Translations under genes and position numbers: made by a program
Part shown: positions 45,618-54,026 of the stretch, piece by piece
How the letters are laid out: each line of letters starts with the position of its first letter
Numbering within the stretch: the stretch's first letter is position 1
The notes under the pieces: model-generated
The model's database searches: none
The model's input: only the letters and a program-made list of their open reading frames with translations
Told to the model about the DNA's origin: nothing
Assembly (NCBI RefSeq): GCF_037126245.1
Contig: NZ_CP136925.1
Location: 1,752,001 to 1,816,000 of the forward strand
Direction: 5' to 3'
Length of the DNA: 64,000 nucleotides
Source of the DNA: Mangrovimonas cancribranchiae
GTDB taxonomy: Bacteria > Bacteroidota > Bacteroidia > Flavobacteriales > Flavobacteriaceae

Positions 45618-47420
45618 ATGGAAACAGAAAAAAAAGATATTTTGCGCGGCGGACAGTTCTTAGTAAAAGAAACCAACTGCGAAGACGTATTCACTCCTGA
45701 AGATTTTTCAGAAGAACAACAAATGATGCGCGACTCGGTTATTGAATTTAACGACCGAAAAATAATTGCCAACAGAGAGCGTTTTGAAAATAAAGACTAT
45801 GCTTTCACCGAAGAATGCATGAGAGAAGCCGGAGAAATGGGCTTTTTAAGTGTCGCTGTTCCTGAAGAATATGGCGGCATGGGAATGGGCTTTGTTTCAA
45901 CCATGTTAGTATGCGATTATATCTCTAGTGGAACGGGATCGTTTAGTACGGCTTTTGGTGCACACACAGGAATTGGCACCATGCCAATTACACTTTATGG
46001 TACCGAAGAACAAAAACAAAAATACGTACCTAAACTAGCTTCTGGCGAATGGTTTGGTGCTTATTGTTTAACCGAACCTGGTGCTGGTAGCGATGCGAAT
46101 TCAGGAAAAACAACAGCAAAATTATCTGATGATGGTAAACACTACCTCATCAACGGACAAAAAATGTGGATTTCCAATGCAGGGTTCTGTAACATGTTCA
46201 TCGTTTTTGCACGTATTGAAGATGATAAATATATCACTGGTTTTATTGTTGAAAACAATCCTGAAAACGGTATTACTTTAGGTGAAGAAGAACATAAATT
46301 AGGAATACGCGCCTCTTCTACCCGACAAGTATTCTTTAACGATACCAAAGTACCTGTTGAAAATATGTTATCGGAACGCGGTAATGGTTTTAAAATTGCT
46401 ATGAATGCTTTAAATGTAGGACGCATTAAATTAGCTGCAGCTTGTTTAGATTCGCAACGTCGTATTACCACTACAGGCGTTCAATATGCTAATGAGCGTA
46501 AACAATTTAAAACCCCGATTGCCGAATTTGGTGCGATAAAATCGAAATTAGCCGAAATGGCGACCAATGCTTATGTTGGCGAATCGGCAAGTTATCGTGC
46601 TGCAAAAAATATTGAAGATCGTATAGCTATTCGTTTAGCAGAAGGTAATAGCCATCAAGAAGCCGAACTAAAAGGTGTTGAAGAATATGCTATTGAATGT
46701 TCTATTTTAAAAGTTGCTGTTTCTGAAGACGTTCAAAATTGTGCCGATGAAGGAATTCAAATTTTTGGCGGTATGGGCTTCTCGGAAGACACCCCAATGG
46801 AAGCTGCTTGGCGTGATGCGCGTATTGCAAGAATTTATGAAGGTACTAACGAAATTAACCGTATGCTTTCGGTAGGTATGCTCGTTAAAAAAGCTATGAA
46901 AGGTCACGTTGATTTATTAGGTCCAGCCATGGCGGTTAAAGACGAATTAATGGGTATTCCATCGTTTGATATTCCAGATTATTCTGAGTTGTTTACAGAA
47001 GAAAAAGACATGATTGCCAAACTTAAAAAAGTATTCTTGATGGTTGCTGGTGCGGCTGTTCAAAAATACGGTCAAGACTTAGAACAGCATCAACAGTTAA
47101 TGATGGCGGCTTCGAATATCTTGATAGAAATTTACATGGCTGAATCGGCTATTTTAAGAACCGAAAAGAATGCTAAACGTTTTGGCAAAGACAAGCAAAA
47201 AGAACAAATTGCCATGGCAAAATTATATTTGTTTAATGCTGTAGAAACGGTAAAAAAGAACGGTATGGAAGGCATTATTTCCTTCTCTGAAGGCGATGAG
47301 CAAAAAATGATGCTTATGGGCTTAAAGCGTTTTACAAAATATACAAATTTCCCTAATGTAGTAGACTTACGTAACACTATTGCGGAGAAAGTTAAAGCAG
47401 AAAATAAATACTGCTTTTAA
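45618..47420 (+). CDS. acyl-CoA dehydrogenase, long form
   Basis: 600 residues from ATG 45618 (METEKKDILRGG). The frame is open to TTG 45552, which lies in repeat element B and is not credible. Features are the FAD/substrate region YCLTEPGAGSDANSGKTTA, MWISNAGFCNMFIVFA, the catalytic-base region IFGGMGFSEDTPMEAAWRDARIARIYEGTNEINRM and a C-terminal extension of about 150 residues, as in Bacillus FadE-like enzymes. It introduces the trans-2 double bond in beta-oxidation. Electron acceptor genes (etf) are not in the window. Terminator 31 bases downstream. Confidence 0.95.
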   Translation: METEKKDILRGGQFLVKETNCEDVFTPEDFSEEQQMMRDSVIEFNDRKIIANRERFENKDYAFTEECMREAGEMGFLSVAVPEEYGGMGMGFVSTMLVCDYISSGTGSFSTAFGAHTGIGTMPITLYGTEEQKQKYVPKLASGEWFGAYCLTEPGAGSDANSGKTTAKLSDDGKHYLINGQKMWISNAGFCNMFIVFARIEDDKYITGFIVENNPENGITLGEEEHKLGIRASSTRQVFFNDTKVPVENMLSERGNGFKIAMNALNVGRIKLAAACLDSQRRITTTGVQYANERKQFKTPIAEFGAIKSKLAEMATNAYVGESASYRAAKNIEDRIAIRLAEGNSHQEAELKGVEEYAIECSILKVAVSEDVQNCADEGIQIFGGMGFSEDTPMEAAWRDARIARIYEGTNEINRMLSVGMLVKKAMKGHVDLLGPAMAVKDELMGIPSFDIPDYSELFTEEKDMIAKLKKVFLMVAGAAVQKYGQDLEQHQQLMMAASNILIEIYMAESAILRTEKNAKRFGKDKQKEQIAMAKLYLFNAVETVKKNGMEGIISFSEGDEQKMMLMGLKRFTKYTNFPNVVDLRNTIAEKVKAENKYCF

Positions 47421-47450
47421 GTAATTTTAAGTTTAGTTAGTTTAATCGTT

Positions 47451-47490
47451 AAACATCCACTTTTTAATTGTTAAAAGTGGATGTTTTTTT
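47451..47490 (+). terminator. intrinsic terminator of the beta-oxidation operon
   Basis: Arms AAACATCCACTTTT (47451-47464) and AAAAGTGGATGTTT (47473-47486) form a 14 bp stem with an 8-base loop; T residues follow. Its end touches the stop of the convergent GH15 gene. Confidence 0.88.
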
Positions 47491-49291
47491 ATCGAATACT
47501 ATGTTTAACGCGTTCTTCTTTAGTAACCTCAGAAAGGTTTATAGCTGTTTCTATTAAAGCTAAATGAGAATATGCTTGGGGGAAATTACCTAAAAGACGT
47601 TTGGTTTTAAAATCGATATCCTCACTAAACAATCCTAAGTGGTTACTATATGAGAGAAGTTTATCGAACATTTTTTTCGCCTTTTGTACTTCACCAATTT
47701 TATACAAGCTATTTATAAACCAAAACGTACAAATGGTAAATGATGACGAAGGCAACCCAAAATCATCTTGATTTTTATAACGATATAATAATCCGTCGTT
47801 ACAAAGTTCGCGTTCTATAGCATTAACTGTACTTATATATTTTGGATCACGTCCATCTATAAATCCATAGGGTTCCATGAGTAACACCGATGCATCTAAA
47901 TCTTTAGAGCCATACGATTGGGTAAATGCTTTAACCTCATCGTTCCAAGCATGCTCCATGATATCTTCACGTATTTCACTTTCAAGGATTTTCCATTTGG
48001 TACTTTTTCTGGTTTTCCCTAAAAGGTCGGCCACTTTAATAGCTTTGTCTACTGCTACCCAGCACAACACTTTGGAGAAAGTAAAGTGTCTATCTTCTGC
48101 TCGAAATTCCCAAATACCTTTATCGGCTTCTTTCCAGTGTTTATTTACAACCCAAACAATACCTTTGGTAATAGTCCAAAGTTCTTCTGTATTTTCTACA
48201 TCTAGTGTAAAGGTCTTGAATTGCTGATGGATGACATCCATTAAAATGCCATAGATATCGTTTTGCTTTTGTTTATAAGCAGCATTTCCAACGCGTACCG
48301 GGCTAGAATTTTTATAACCTTTTAAATGATCGAGTGTGTGCTCTGTTAGTTTCTTTTCTTTATTAATTCCATACATAATTTGGAGTTTTTCATCCTTGTG
48401 TGGAATAAGATCTATAATAAAGTTAAGGTATCTTTTAGCTATATTTTTATGACCTAGTTGCGACACCACTTTTATAACCATAGAAGCATCTCTAATCCAA
48501 CAAAAACGATAATCCCAATTACGTACTTCGCCAATAGTTTCTGGCAAAGATGTTGTTGCTGCAGCTAATACAGCTCCCGATTTATCGTAAGTAAGTAACT
48601 TTAATGTTAAAGCACTTCGTATAATTTCGGTATTATACAGGTTATATTTTGGCGTTCTATCTACCCAATTTAACCAATAGACTTTGGTGCGTTCGTGTTC
48701 TAAAAAGATATTTTCTACGGTTGTTTCGAACACTTTTTCGTTATAACCTAACAAAAAATAGCCGTCTGATGTTAACTCTATTTCATCGCCATTTACAACA
48801 CCTTGTTTATCAAAATTAGTATAGAGGAAAATTGTATCAAACTTATCGCCATAAGTTAAACTAACAATAAAATTGTCTTTAATATATGTATTTGTTACCC
48901 CTTTTGCATATTCTAGCTTTGGGTTATAATTTATTTTAAACTTTGGTTTTCCTGATATATATTTTATATACCTAATTAATTCTGGTGGTGCTTGATAGCT
49001 TCCATTTGCTTTATAATAGCGTGGCATAAAATCGTGTACTTCAAACACATCTTCACCATGACTAAACCTAGTAACAAGTATCGTGGTGTTTTCTATATAA
49101 AACTGAGAGATTTTATAACTATCATCTACTATAAAACCAAAACTACCGCCTTTTTCTTCATCTAAAATTTTTGCAAAAACCGATGAAGAGTCAAACTCTG
49201 GTAAACACGCCCATTCTATCGTACCTGTTTTAGAAACTAATGCACAACTTCTGCAATTACCAACAATACCGTAATGTAAATTATCTGTCAA
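47489..49291 (-). CDS. GH15 family glycoside hydrolase (glucoamylase or trehalase-like)
   Basis: 600 residues. Start GIVGNCRSCALVSKTGTIEWACLPEFDSSSVF, the segment GEVRNWDYRFCWIRDASMVI with the acid/general base region, and GLFSEDIDFKTKRLLGNFPQAYSHLALI near the end are typical of bacterial GH15 proteins. Such proteins hydrolyse alpha-glucosidic bonds, and some are trehalases; the substrate is not fixed by sequence. It is divergent from the fused trehalose-6-phosphate synthase/phosphatase gene with 78 bases between, hinting at a role in trehalose or storage glucan turnover. Confidence 0.88.
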   Translation of the reverse strand: MTDNLHYGIVGNCRSCALVSKTGTIEWACLPEFDSSSVFAKILDEEKGGSFGFIVDDSYKISQFYIENTTILVTRFSHGEDVFEVHDFMPRYYKANGSYQAPPELIRYIKYISGKPKFKINYNPKLEYAKGVTNTYIKDNFIVSLTYGDKFDTIFLYTNFDKQGVVNGDEIELTSDGYFLLGYNEKVFETTVENIFLEHERTKVYWLNWVDRTPKYNLYNTEIIRSALTLKLLTYDKSGAVLAAATTSLPETIGEVRNWDYRFCWIRDASMVIKVVSQLGHKNIAKRYLNFIIDLIPHKDEKLQIMYGINKEKKLTEHTLDHLKGYKNSSPVRVGNAAYKQKQNDIYGILMDVIHQQFKTFTLDVENTEELWTITKGIVWVVNKHWKEADKGIWEFRAEDRHFTFSKVLCWVAVDKAIKVADLLGKTRKSTKWKILESEIREDIMEHAWNDEVKAFTQSYGSKDLDASVLLMEPYGFIDGRDPKYISTVNAIERELCNDGLLYRYKNQDDFGLPSSSFTICTFWFINSLYKIGEVQKAKKMFDKLLSYSNHLGLFSEDIDFKTKRLLGNFPQAYSHLALIETAINLSEVTKEERVKHSIR

Positions 49292-49369
49292 ATTTCTTAA
49301 GTTTTAGGGTTAGGAAATTAATTTTCATTAAATTAACAAAATTCCAAACGGTAATACAAAATATAGTAT

Positions 49370-51580
49370 ATGAATAAAACCATAATTGTTTCAAACAGAC
49401 TTCCTTTACAAGTAAAATTAGAAGACGATAACCTTAATATAAAACCTAGTGTTGGTGGTTTGGCTACAGGCATGAAATCTGTACACGCAGAAGGAAATGG
49501 CATTTGGATTGGGTGGTCTGGACTTACCGAAGAAGAATTAAACGAAAACCTATCAGAACAAGTAAATAAGGCCGTTGCAAAAGAAAAGTGCGCTACGGTT
49601 CCGCTTACTCAAAGCGACATAGACAACTATTATCTTGGTTTTAGTAATAAAACACTTTGGCCTTTATTTCATTATTTTTCTGAATATACTGTTTTTGAAA
49701 GCGAACAATGGGAAACCTATAAAAAGGTAAACCAAAAATTTGCCGATGTTGTTTTAGAGCATATAAACGATGGCGACACTGTTTGGGTACACGATTACCA
49801 ACTATTATTATTACCAAAACTTATAAAAGATAAAAAGCCTAATACTACCATTGGATTCTTTTTACATATCCCCTATCCGTCTTATGAGATTTTTAGAACC
49901 TTTCCTTGGCGTGAAGAATTATTACACGGCATGCTGGGATCCGATTTAATTGGTTTTCACACTTACGATTACGAGCGTCATTTTTTAAGCTCGGTAAAAC
50001 GTATTTTAAGGCTAGATGTTAAGTTTAACGAGGTGTCTTACTTAGACAGAATTGTAAAAGTAGACTCCTTCCCTATGGGAATAGACTACAAAAAATTTGA
50101 AAATGCAGCACTAAAGCACACTAATCAGGAAGATGATGAAAAATCCGAATTACAACGCAGGTTAGACGACCATATTCAATCAGGCTCCGAAGCAAAAATG
50201 ATTTTATCTATAGATAGAATGGATTACACCAAAGGCATTCCTAACCGTATTCGGGCTTTTGAGTATTTTTTAAATAAATACCCACAATTTAAAGAAAAGG
50301 TTCGTTTAATTATGTTAGCAGTTCCATCACGTTCCGATGTTCCACAATACCAAAAACTTAAACGAGAAACCGATGAGCTTGTCGGGCGAATTAACGGGCA
50401 ATTTGCTACTGTAAGCTGGACACCTATTTGGTACTTTTATCGCTCTATGCCGTTTGAAAACCTTATCGATTTATACACCTCATCAGATATTGCCTTAATT
50501 ACGCCTATTAGAGACGGTATGAATTTGGTTGCCAAAGAATATGTTGCCACAAGAACAAACCAAGACGGTGTACTTATTTTAAGTGAAATGGCAGGCGCTT
50601 CAAAAGAAATGAACGAAGCCCTTTTAATAAACCCCAATAACTTTGCTGAAATAGCAGACACGGTAAAATATGCTTTAGAAATGCCTCTTGCCGAACAAAA
50701 AAGTAGAATAGAAATACTTCAAAAACGCTTAAAACGATATAGCGTTGAAAAATGGGCCGAGGAGTTTTTAAAATCGCTTAACAACACCAAACAACTTGAT
50801 GCCGTAATAGTTGCCGAAAAAATGGCAGGAATTCACGAAACAAAAATGCTATCAGATTTTAAAAAATCGAAACGTAAACTTCTTTTATTAGATTATGATG
50901 GTACGTTGTCTGGATTTAAAAACAACCCAAAAGATGCCAAACCAGATCAAGAACTTTTTAACTTATTAGATAATTTAAATGCGCTTGAAAATACTGACAT
51001 TGTTATTATAAGCGGAAGAGACCGTGAAACTTTTGAAACCTGGTACGGGCATAAAAACTACAATCTTATTACAGACCATGGTGTTTGGTTAAAATCGAAA
51101 ACATCTGATTGGGATATGCTCGAACGCCTTAAAACCGGGTGGATGGATAATATTCGTCCTATTTTAGAGACATTTGTAGATAGAACACCAGGCACATTCA
51201 TTGAAAAGAAAAAATACTCGCTAGCTTGGCATTATCGTAAAGCCGATCCCGAACTAGCACAAATTCGTACTATGGAACTTAATACGGTACTTACTAGTCT
51301 AATTTCCAATAACGATTTAACAGTATTAAAAGGCAATAAGGTTATAGAAATAAAAAGTAGCAGTGTAAATAAAGGACGTGCTGCCTCTAGATGGATGACA
51401 AAATCTGATTACGATTTTACTTTTGCTATTGGAGACGATTGGACAGATGAGTATATGTTTGAAGAGCTTCCTAAATCGGCTTATACTGTTAAAGTAGGCT
51501 TTAAAAAAACACAAGCCAAGTATTATGTTAAAAACACAGAAGCTGTTAGAGACTTATTAAGTAAATTTGTTAATGTCTAA
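49370..51580 (+). CDS. otsAB: fused trehalose-6-phosphate synthase/phosphatase
   Basis: 736 residues. The N-terminal GT20 part (about 1-475) contains SNRLPLQ, GGLATGMKSV, VWVHDYQLLLLPKLI, and the UDP-glucose-binding region PIRDGMNLVAKEYVATR. The C-terminal HAD phosphatase part (about 500-736) starts LLLLDYDGTLSGFKNNP with D508 and D510 and includes the later motif IGDDWTDEYMFEEL. The enzyme makes trehalose from UDP-glucose and glucose-6-phosphate in one chain. Trehalose is a compatible solute, fitting a marine habitat. The M1 peptidase gene follows 15 bases later. Confidence 0.96.
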   Translation: MNKTIIVSNRLPLQVKLEDDNLNIKPSVGGLATGMKSVHAEGNGIWIGWSGLTEEELNENLSEQVNKAVAKEKCATVPLTQSDIDNYYLGFSNKTLWPLFHYFSEYTVFESEQWETYKKVNQKFADVVLEHINDGDTVWVHDYQLLLLPKLIKDKKPNTTIGFFLHIPYPSYEIFRTFPWREELLHGMLGSDLIGFHTYDYERHFLSSVKRILRLDVKFNEVSYLDRIVKVDSFPMGIDYKKFENAALKHTNQEDDEKSELQRRLDDHIQSGSEAKMILSIDRMDYTKGIPNRIRAFEYFLNKYPQFKEKVRLIMLAVPSRSDVPQYQKLKRETDELVGRINGQFATVSWTPIWYFYRSMPFENLIDLYTSSDIALITPIRDGMNLVAKEYVATRTNQDGVLILSEMAGASKEMNEALLINPNNFAEIADTVKYALEMPLAEQKSRIEILQKRLKRYSVEKWAEEFLKSLNNTKQLDAVIVAEKMAGIHETKMLSDFKKSKRKLLLLDYDGTLSGFKNNPKDAKPDQELFNLLDNLNALENTDIVIISGRDRETFETWYGHKNYNLITDHGVWLKSKTSDWDMLERLKTGWMDNIRPILETFVDRTPGTFIEKKKYSLAWHYRKADPELAQIRTMELNTVLTSLISNNDLTVLKGNKVIEIKSSSVNKGRAASRWMTKSDYDFTFAIGDDWTDEYMFEELPKSAYTVKVGFKKTQAKYYVKNTEAVRDLLSKFVNV

Positions 51581-51595
51581 ATACCTTTAATTTTT

Positions 51596-53224
51596 ATGAA
51601 ATACATTCTTTTTCTTTCAGTAATACTTTTTAGTTCTTTTAGTCAAGCACAATTATTAGGTGAAAAAAAATCGTTCACAAAACAAGACACGCTTCGCGGC
51701 TCCATAACACCAGAACGAGAATGGTGGGATTTAACTTATTATCATTTAGATGTAGACGTATTTCCAGAAGAAAAAACAATTTCAGGAAAAAATACCATTA
51801 CCTATAAAGTGTTAGCACCTCATCAGGTCATGCAAATAGATTTACAAGAACCTATGCAGCTTACTAAAGCCACACAAAACGGTAAAGAATTACCTATTAA
51901 ACATGAAGGCAACGCCCACTTTATTACTTTAACTAAAAACCAAAAAGTAGGCGATATAAATACTATTGAAGTCACCTATAACGGAACACCTAGAGAAGCT
52001 ATTAATGCCCCATGGGACGGTGGATTTTCATGGAAAAAAGATAAGAACGGTAATCACTTTATAGCTACATCAAATCAAGGGTTAGGTGCTAGTGTTTGGT
52101 GGCCTTGTAAAGACCACATGTACGATGAAGTTGATAGTATGGATATTAGTGTTACTGTACCAAAAGGATTAACCAATGTTTCAAATGGAAGATTAAAAAG
52201 TAAAATTGAAGATAAGAATGCCACTACATTTAATTGGACGGTAAAAAATCCTATAAACAATTATGGTGTTAACATAAATATTGGCGACTACACCAACTTT
52301 TCTGAAGTTTATAAAGGTGAAAAAGGAAAACTCGATATGGATTATTGGGTGCTAAGTTATAATCTAGACAAAGCAAAGCAACAATTTAAACAAGCCCCTA
52401 AAATGATGGAAGCTTTCGAGCATTGGTTTGGCCCATATCCGTTTTACGAGGATAGTTTTAAACTTGTTGAAGTCCCTTATTTAGGCATGGAACACCAAAG
52501 TTCAGTAACTTATGGCAATAAATACCTTAACGGTTATTTAGGCCGTGATTTATCGGGAACTGGTTGGGGACTAAAATTTGACTTTATTATTATACATGAA
52601 GCTGGTCATGAGTGGTTTGCCAACAATATTACAAACATAGATATTGCCGATATGTGGATACATGAAGGTTTTACAAATTACTCTGAAAGCCTCTTTTTAG
52701 AATACTATTATGGTAAAAAAGCTGCTTCTGAGTATCTTATCGGTCTAAGACAAATTATTCAGAACGATATCCCTATAATTGGCCCATACAATGTCAACAA
52801 AGAAGGTTCTGGAGACATGTATTGCAAAGGTGCTAATATGATACACACCTTACGTCAACTTGTTGAAGATGATGATACATGGCGAGCTATTTTACGAGGT
52901 TTAAATAAAGATTTTTATCATCAAACGATTAGCACGCAGCAAATTGAAGATTACTTAAGCAACAAAACAGACATTGATTTAACCGAATTTTTTAATCAAT
53001 ACTTAAGAACCACAAAGATTCCAACGCTAGAGTACAGTATTAAAAATAATACCCTAAAATATCGTTGGACAAACATTGTAGATGGTTTTGATATGCCTAT
53101 AGAAGTTACTATTGATAATAAAAAACATTGGCTATATCCTAATGCCAACTGGAAAACAACAACAATAAAAGGTGATGCTATTATTGTTGATGAGGATTTT
53201 TATGTTAAAAAGAAAGAAATTTAA
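51596..53224 (+). CDS. M1 family zinc metallopeptidase
   Basis: 542 residues with a signal peptide (ends SSFSQAQ). The zinc site is intact: HEAGH (H334, E335, H338) and the third ligand E357 in WIHEGFTNYSE, 18 residues after the second His. The exopeptidase motif is LGMEHQSS instead of the canonical GAMEN, a common variant. It would act as an aminopeptidase in the periplasm or outside the cell. It is shorter than the 850-900 residue PepN form and lacks its C-terminal helical domain. Confidence 0.9.
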   Translation: MKYILFLSVILFSSFSQAQLLGEKKSFTKQDTLRGSITPEREWWDLTYYHLDVDVFPEEKTISGKNTITYKVLAPHQVMQIDLQEPMQLTKATQNGKELPIKHEGNAHFITLTKNQKVGDINTIEVTYNGTPREAINAPWDGGFSWKKDKNGNHFIATSNQGLGASVWWPCKDHMYDEVDSMDISVTVPKGLTNVSNGRLKSKIEDKNATTFNWTVKNPINNYGVNINIGDYTNFSEVYKGEKGKLDMDYWVLSYNLDKAKQQFKQAPKMMEAFEHWFGPYPFYEDSFKLVEVPYLGMEHQSSVTYGNKYLNGYLGRDLSGTGWGLKFDFIIIHEAGHEWFANNITNIDIADMWIHEGFTNYSESLFLEYYYGKKAASEYLIGLRQIIQNDIPIIGPYNVNKEGSGDMYCKGANMIHTLRQLVEDDDTWRAILRGLNKDFYHQTISTQQIEDYLSNKTDIDLTEFFNQYLRTTKIPTLEYSIKNNTLKYRWTNIVDGFDMPIEVTIDNKKHWLYPNANWKTTTIKGDAIIVDEDFYVKKKEI

Positions 53225-53238
53225 ATAGAAGACTTCTA

Positions 53239-53916
53239 TTATTCCATACGCTTTAAAGCGTTTACATTTTCTATTTTAACATATTTCCCTTTGGTAGAAA
53301 TTAATCCGTCTTTTTTGAATTGCGATAAAATTCTAATGGCAGACTCTGTTGCTGTTCCAACAATGTTGGCATAATCTTCTCTAGATAAAACGATATTAAG
53401 CAATCCTTCATCATCTTCACCAAAATTATCCTGTAAATATAATAGGGTTTCAGCCAAACGCTGTTTAACCGATTTTTGTGCCATATCTACAATCACATTA
53501 TCAGCCGATTTTAAATCATCGGCCATTTCTTTAAGCATGTCCATAGAAAAGTTTACATTGTTTTTTAAGTCATGAACAATTTCACTTTTTGGTATAAAAC
53601 AAACCTCCATATCGTTTACAGCAATGGCACTTAAATTTGTTGTATCATCAGAAATTAAAGAGCGTTGCCCAAGTAAATCGCCTTTAGTAACTAACTTTAC
53701 AATTTGGTCTTTTCCATTGGTGCTTAATTTAGATAACTTACAAACCCCATCTTTAATACAATATACACCGTTTACATTTTCACCTTCATCAAAAATCACT
53801 TCGCCTTTCTTAATAATTTTTGTGGTTTTACACCCCGACAACCTTACAAGATCCTCTTTATGAAGGGCTTTTAAAGAATTAAATTGCCTAATAATACATT
53901 GTTCACATTTACTCAT
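53239..53916 (-). CDS. Crp/Fnr-family regulator, Fnr-like
   Basis: 225 residues: cyclic-nucleotide-binding-type sensor domain (KKGEVIFDEGENVNGVYCIKDG) and C-terminal HTH (LSREDYANIVGTATESAIRILSQFKKDGLI). It has cysteines at C4, C7, C29 and C106. C4 and C106 are separated by 102 residues, the same as between C20 and C122 of E. coli Fnr, and C4/C7 match C20/C23; the third E. coli ligand position is Asn13 here, so C29 is the probable substitute for cluster binding. In the recognition helix the E..SR of E. coli Fnr is E..IR. It is divergent from ccoI, with a box in between, and probably controls the cbb3 genes in response to low oxygen. Confidence 0.85.
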   Translation of the reverse strand: MSKCEQCIIRQFNSLKALHKEDLVRLSGCKTTKIIKKGEVIFDEGENVNGVYCIKDGVCKLSKLSTNGKDQIVKLVTKGDLLGQRSLISDDTTNLSAIAVNDMEVCFIPKSEIVHDLKNNVNFSMDMLKEMADDLKSADNVIVDMAQKSVKQRLAETLLYLQDNFGEDDEGLLNIVLSREDYANIVGTATESAIRILSQFKKDGLISTKGKYVKIENVNALKRME

Positions 53917-53955
53917 ACCTATACAAATTACCTGCTGTGTAAAAATAATTAATAG

Positions 53956-53969
53956 CTGACAATTATCAT
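53956..53969. promoter_or_regulatory. Fnr-type box upstream of ccoI
   Basis: TGAC-AATT-ATCA with an outer C and T: two inverted half-sites separated by 4 bases, close to TTGAT-N4-ATCAA. The box centre (53962.5) is 29.5 bases before an AAAATTTG box (53992-53999) that may be the -7 element. This places the box at about -41 to -44, a class II activator position. Confidence 0.65.
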
Positions 53970-54026
53970 ATTTTTTATTAACTTATATGACAAAATTTGC
54001 CATTAGGTATTTATGAGCAAATAATT

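Noticed and set aside
53997-54026. TTG start of a longer CcoI
   Set aside because: It overlaps the probable -7 element; the metal-binding motif begins right after ATG 54027.
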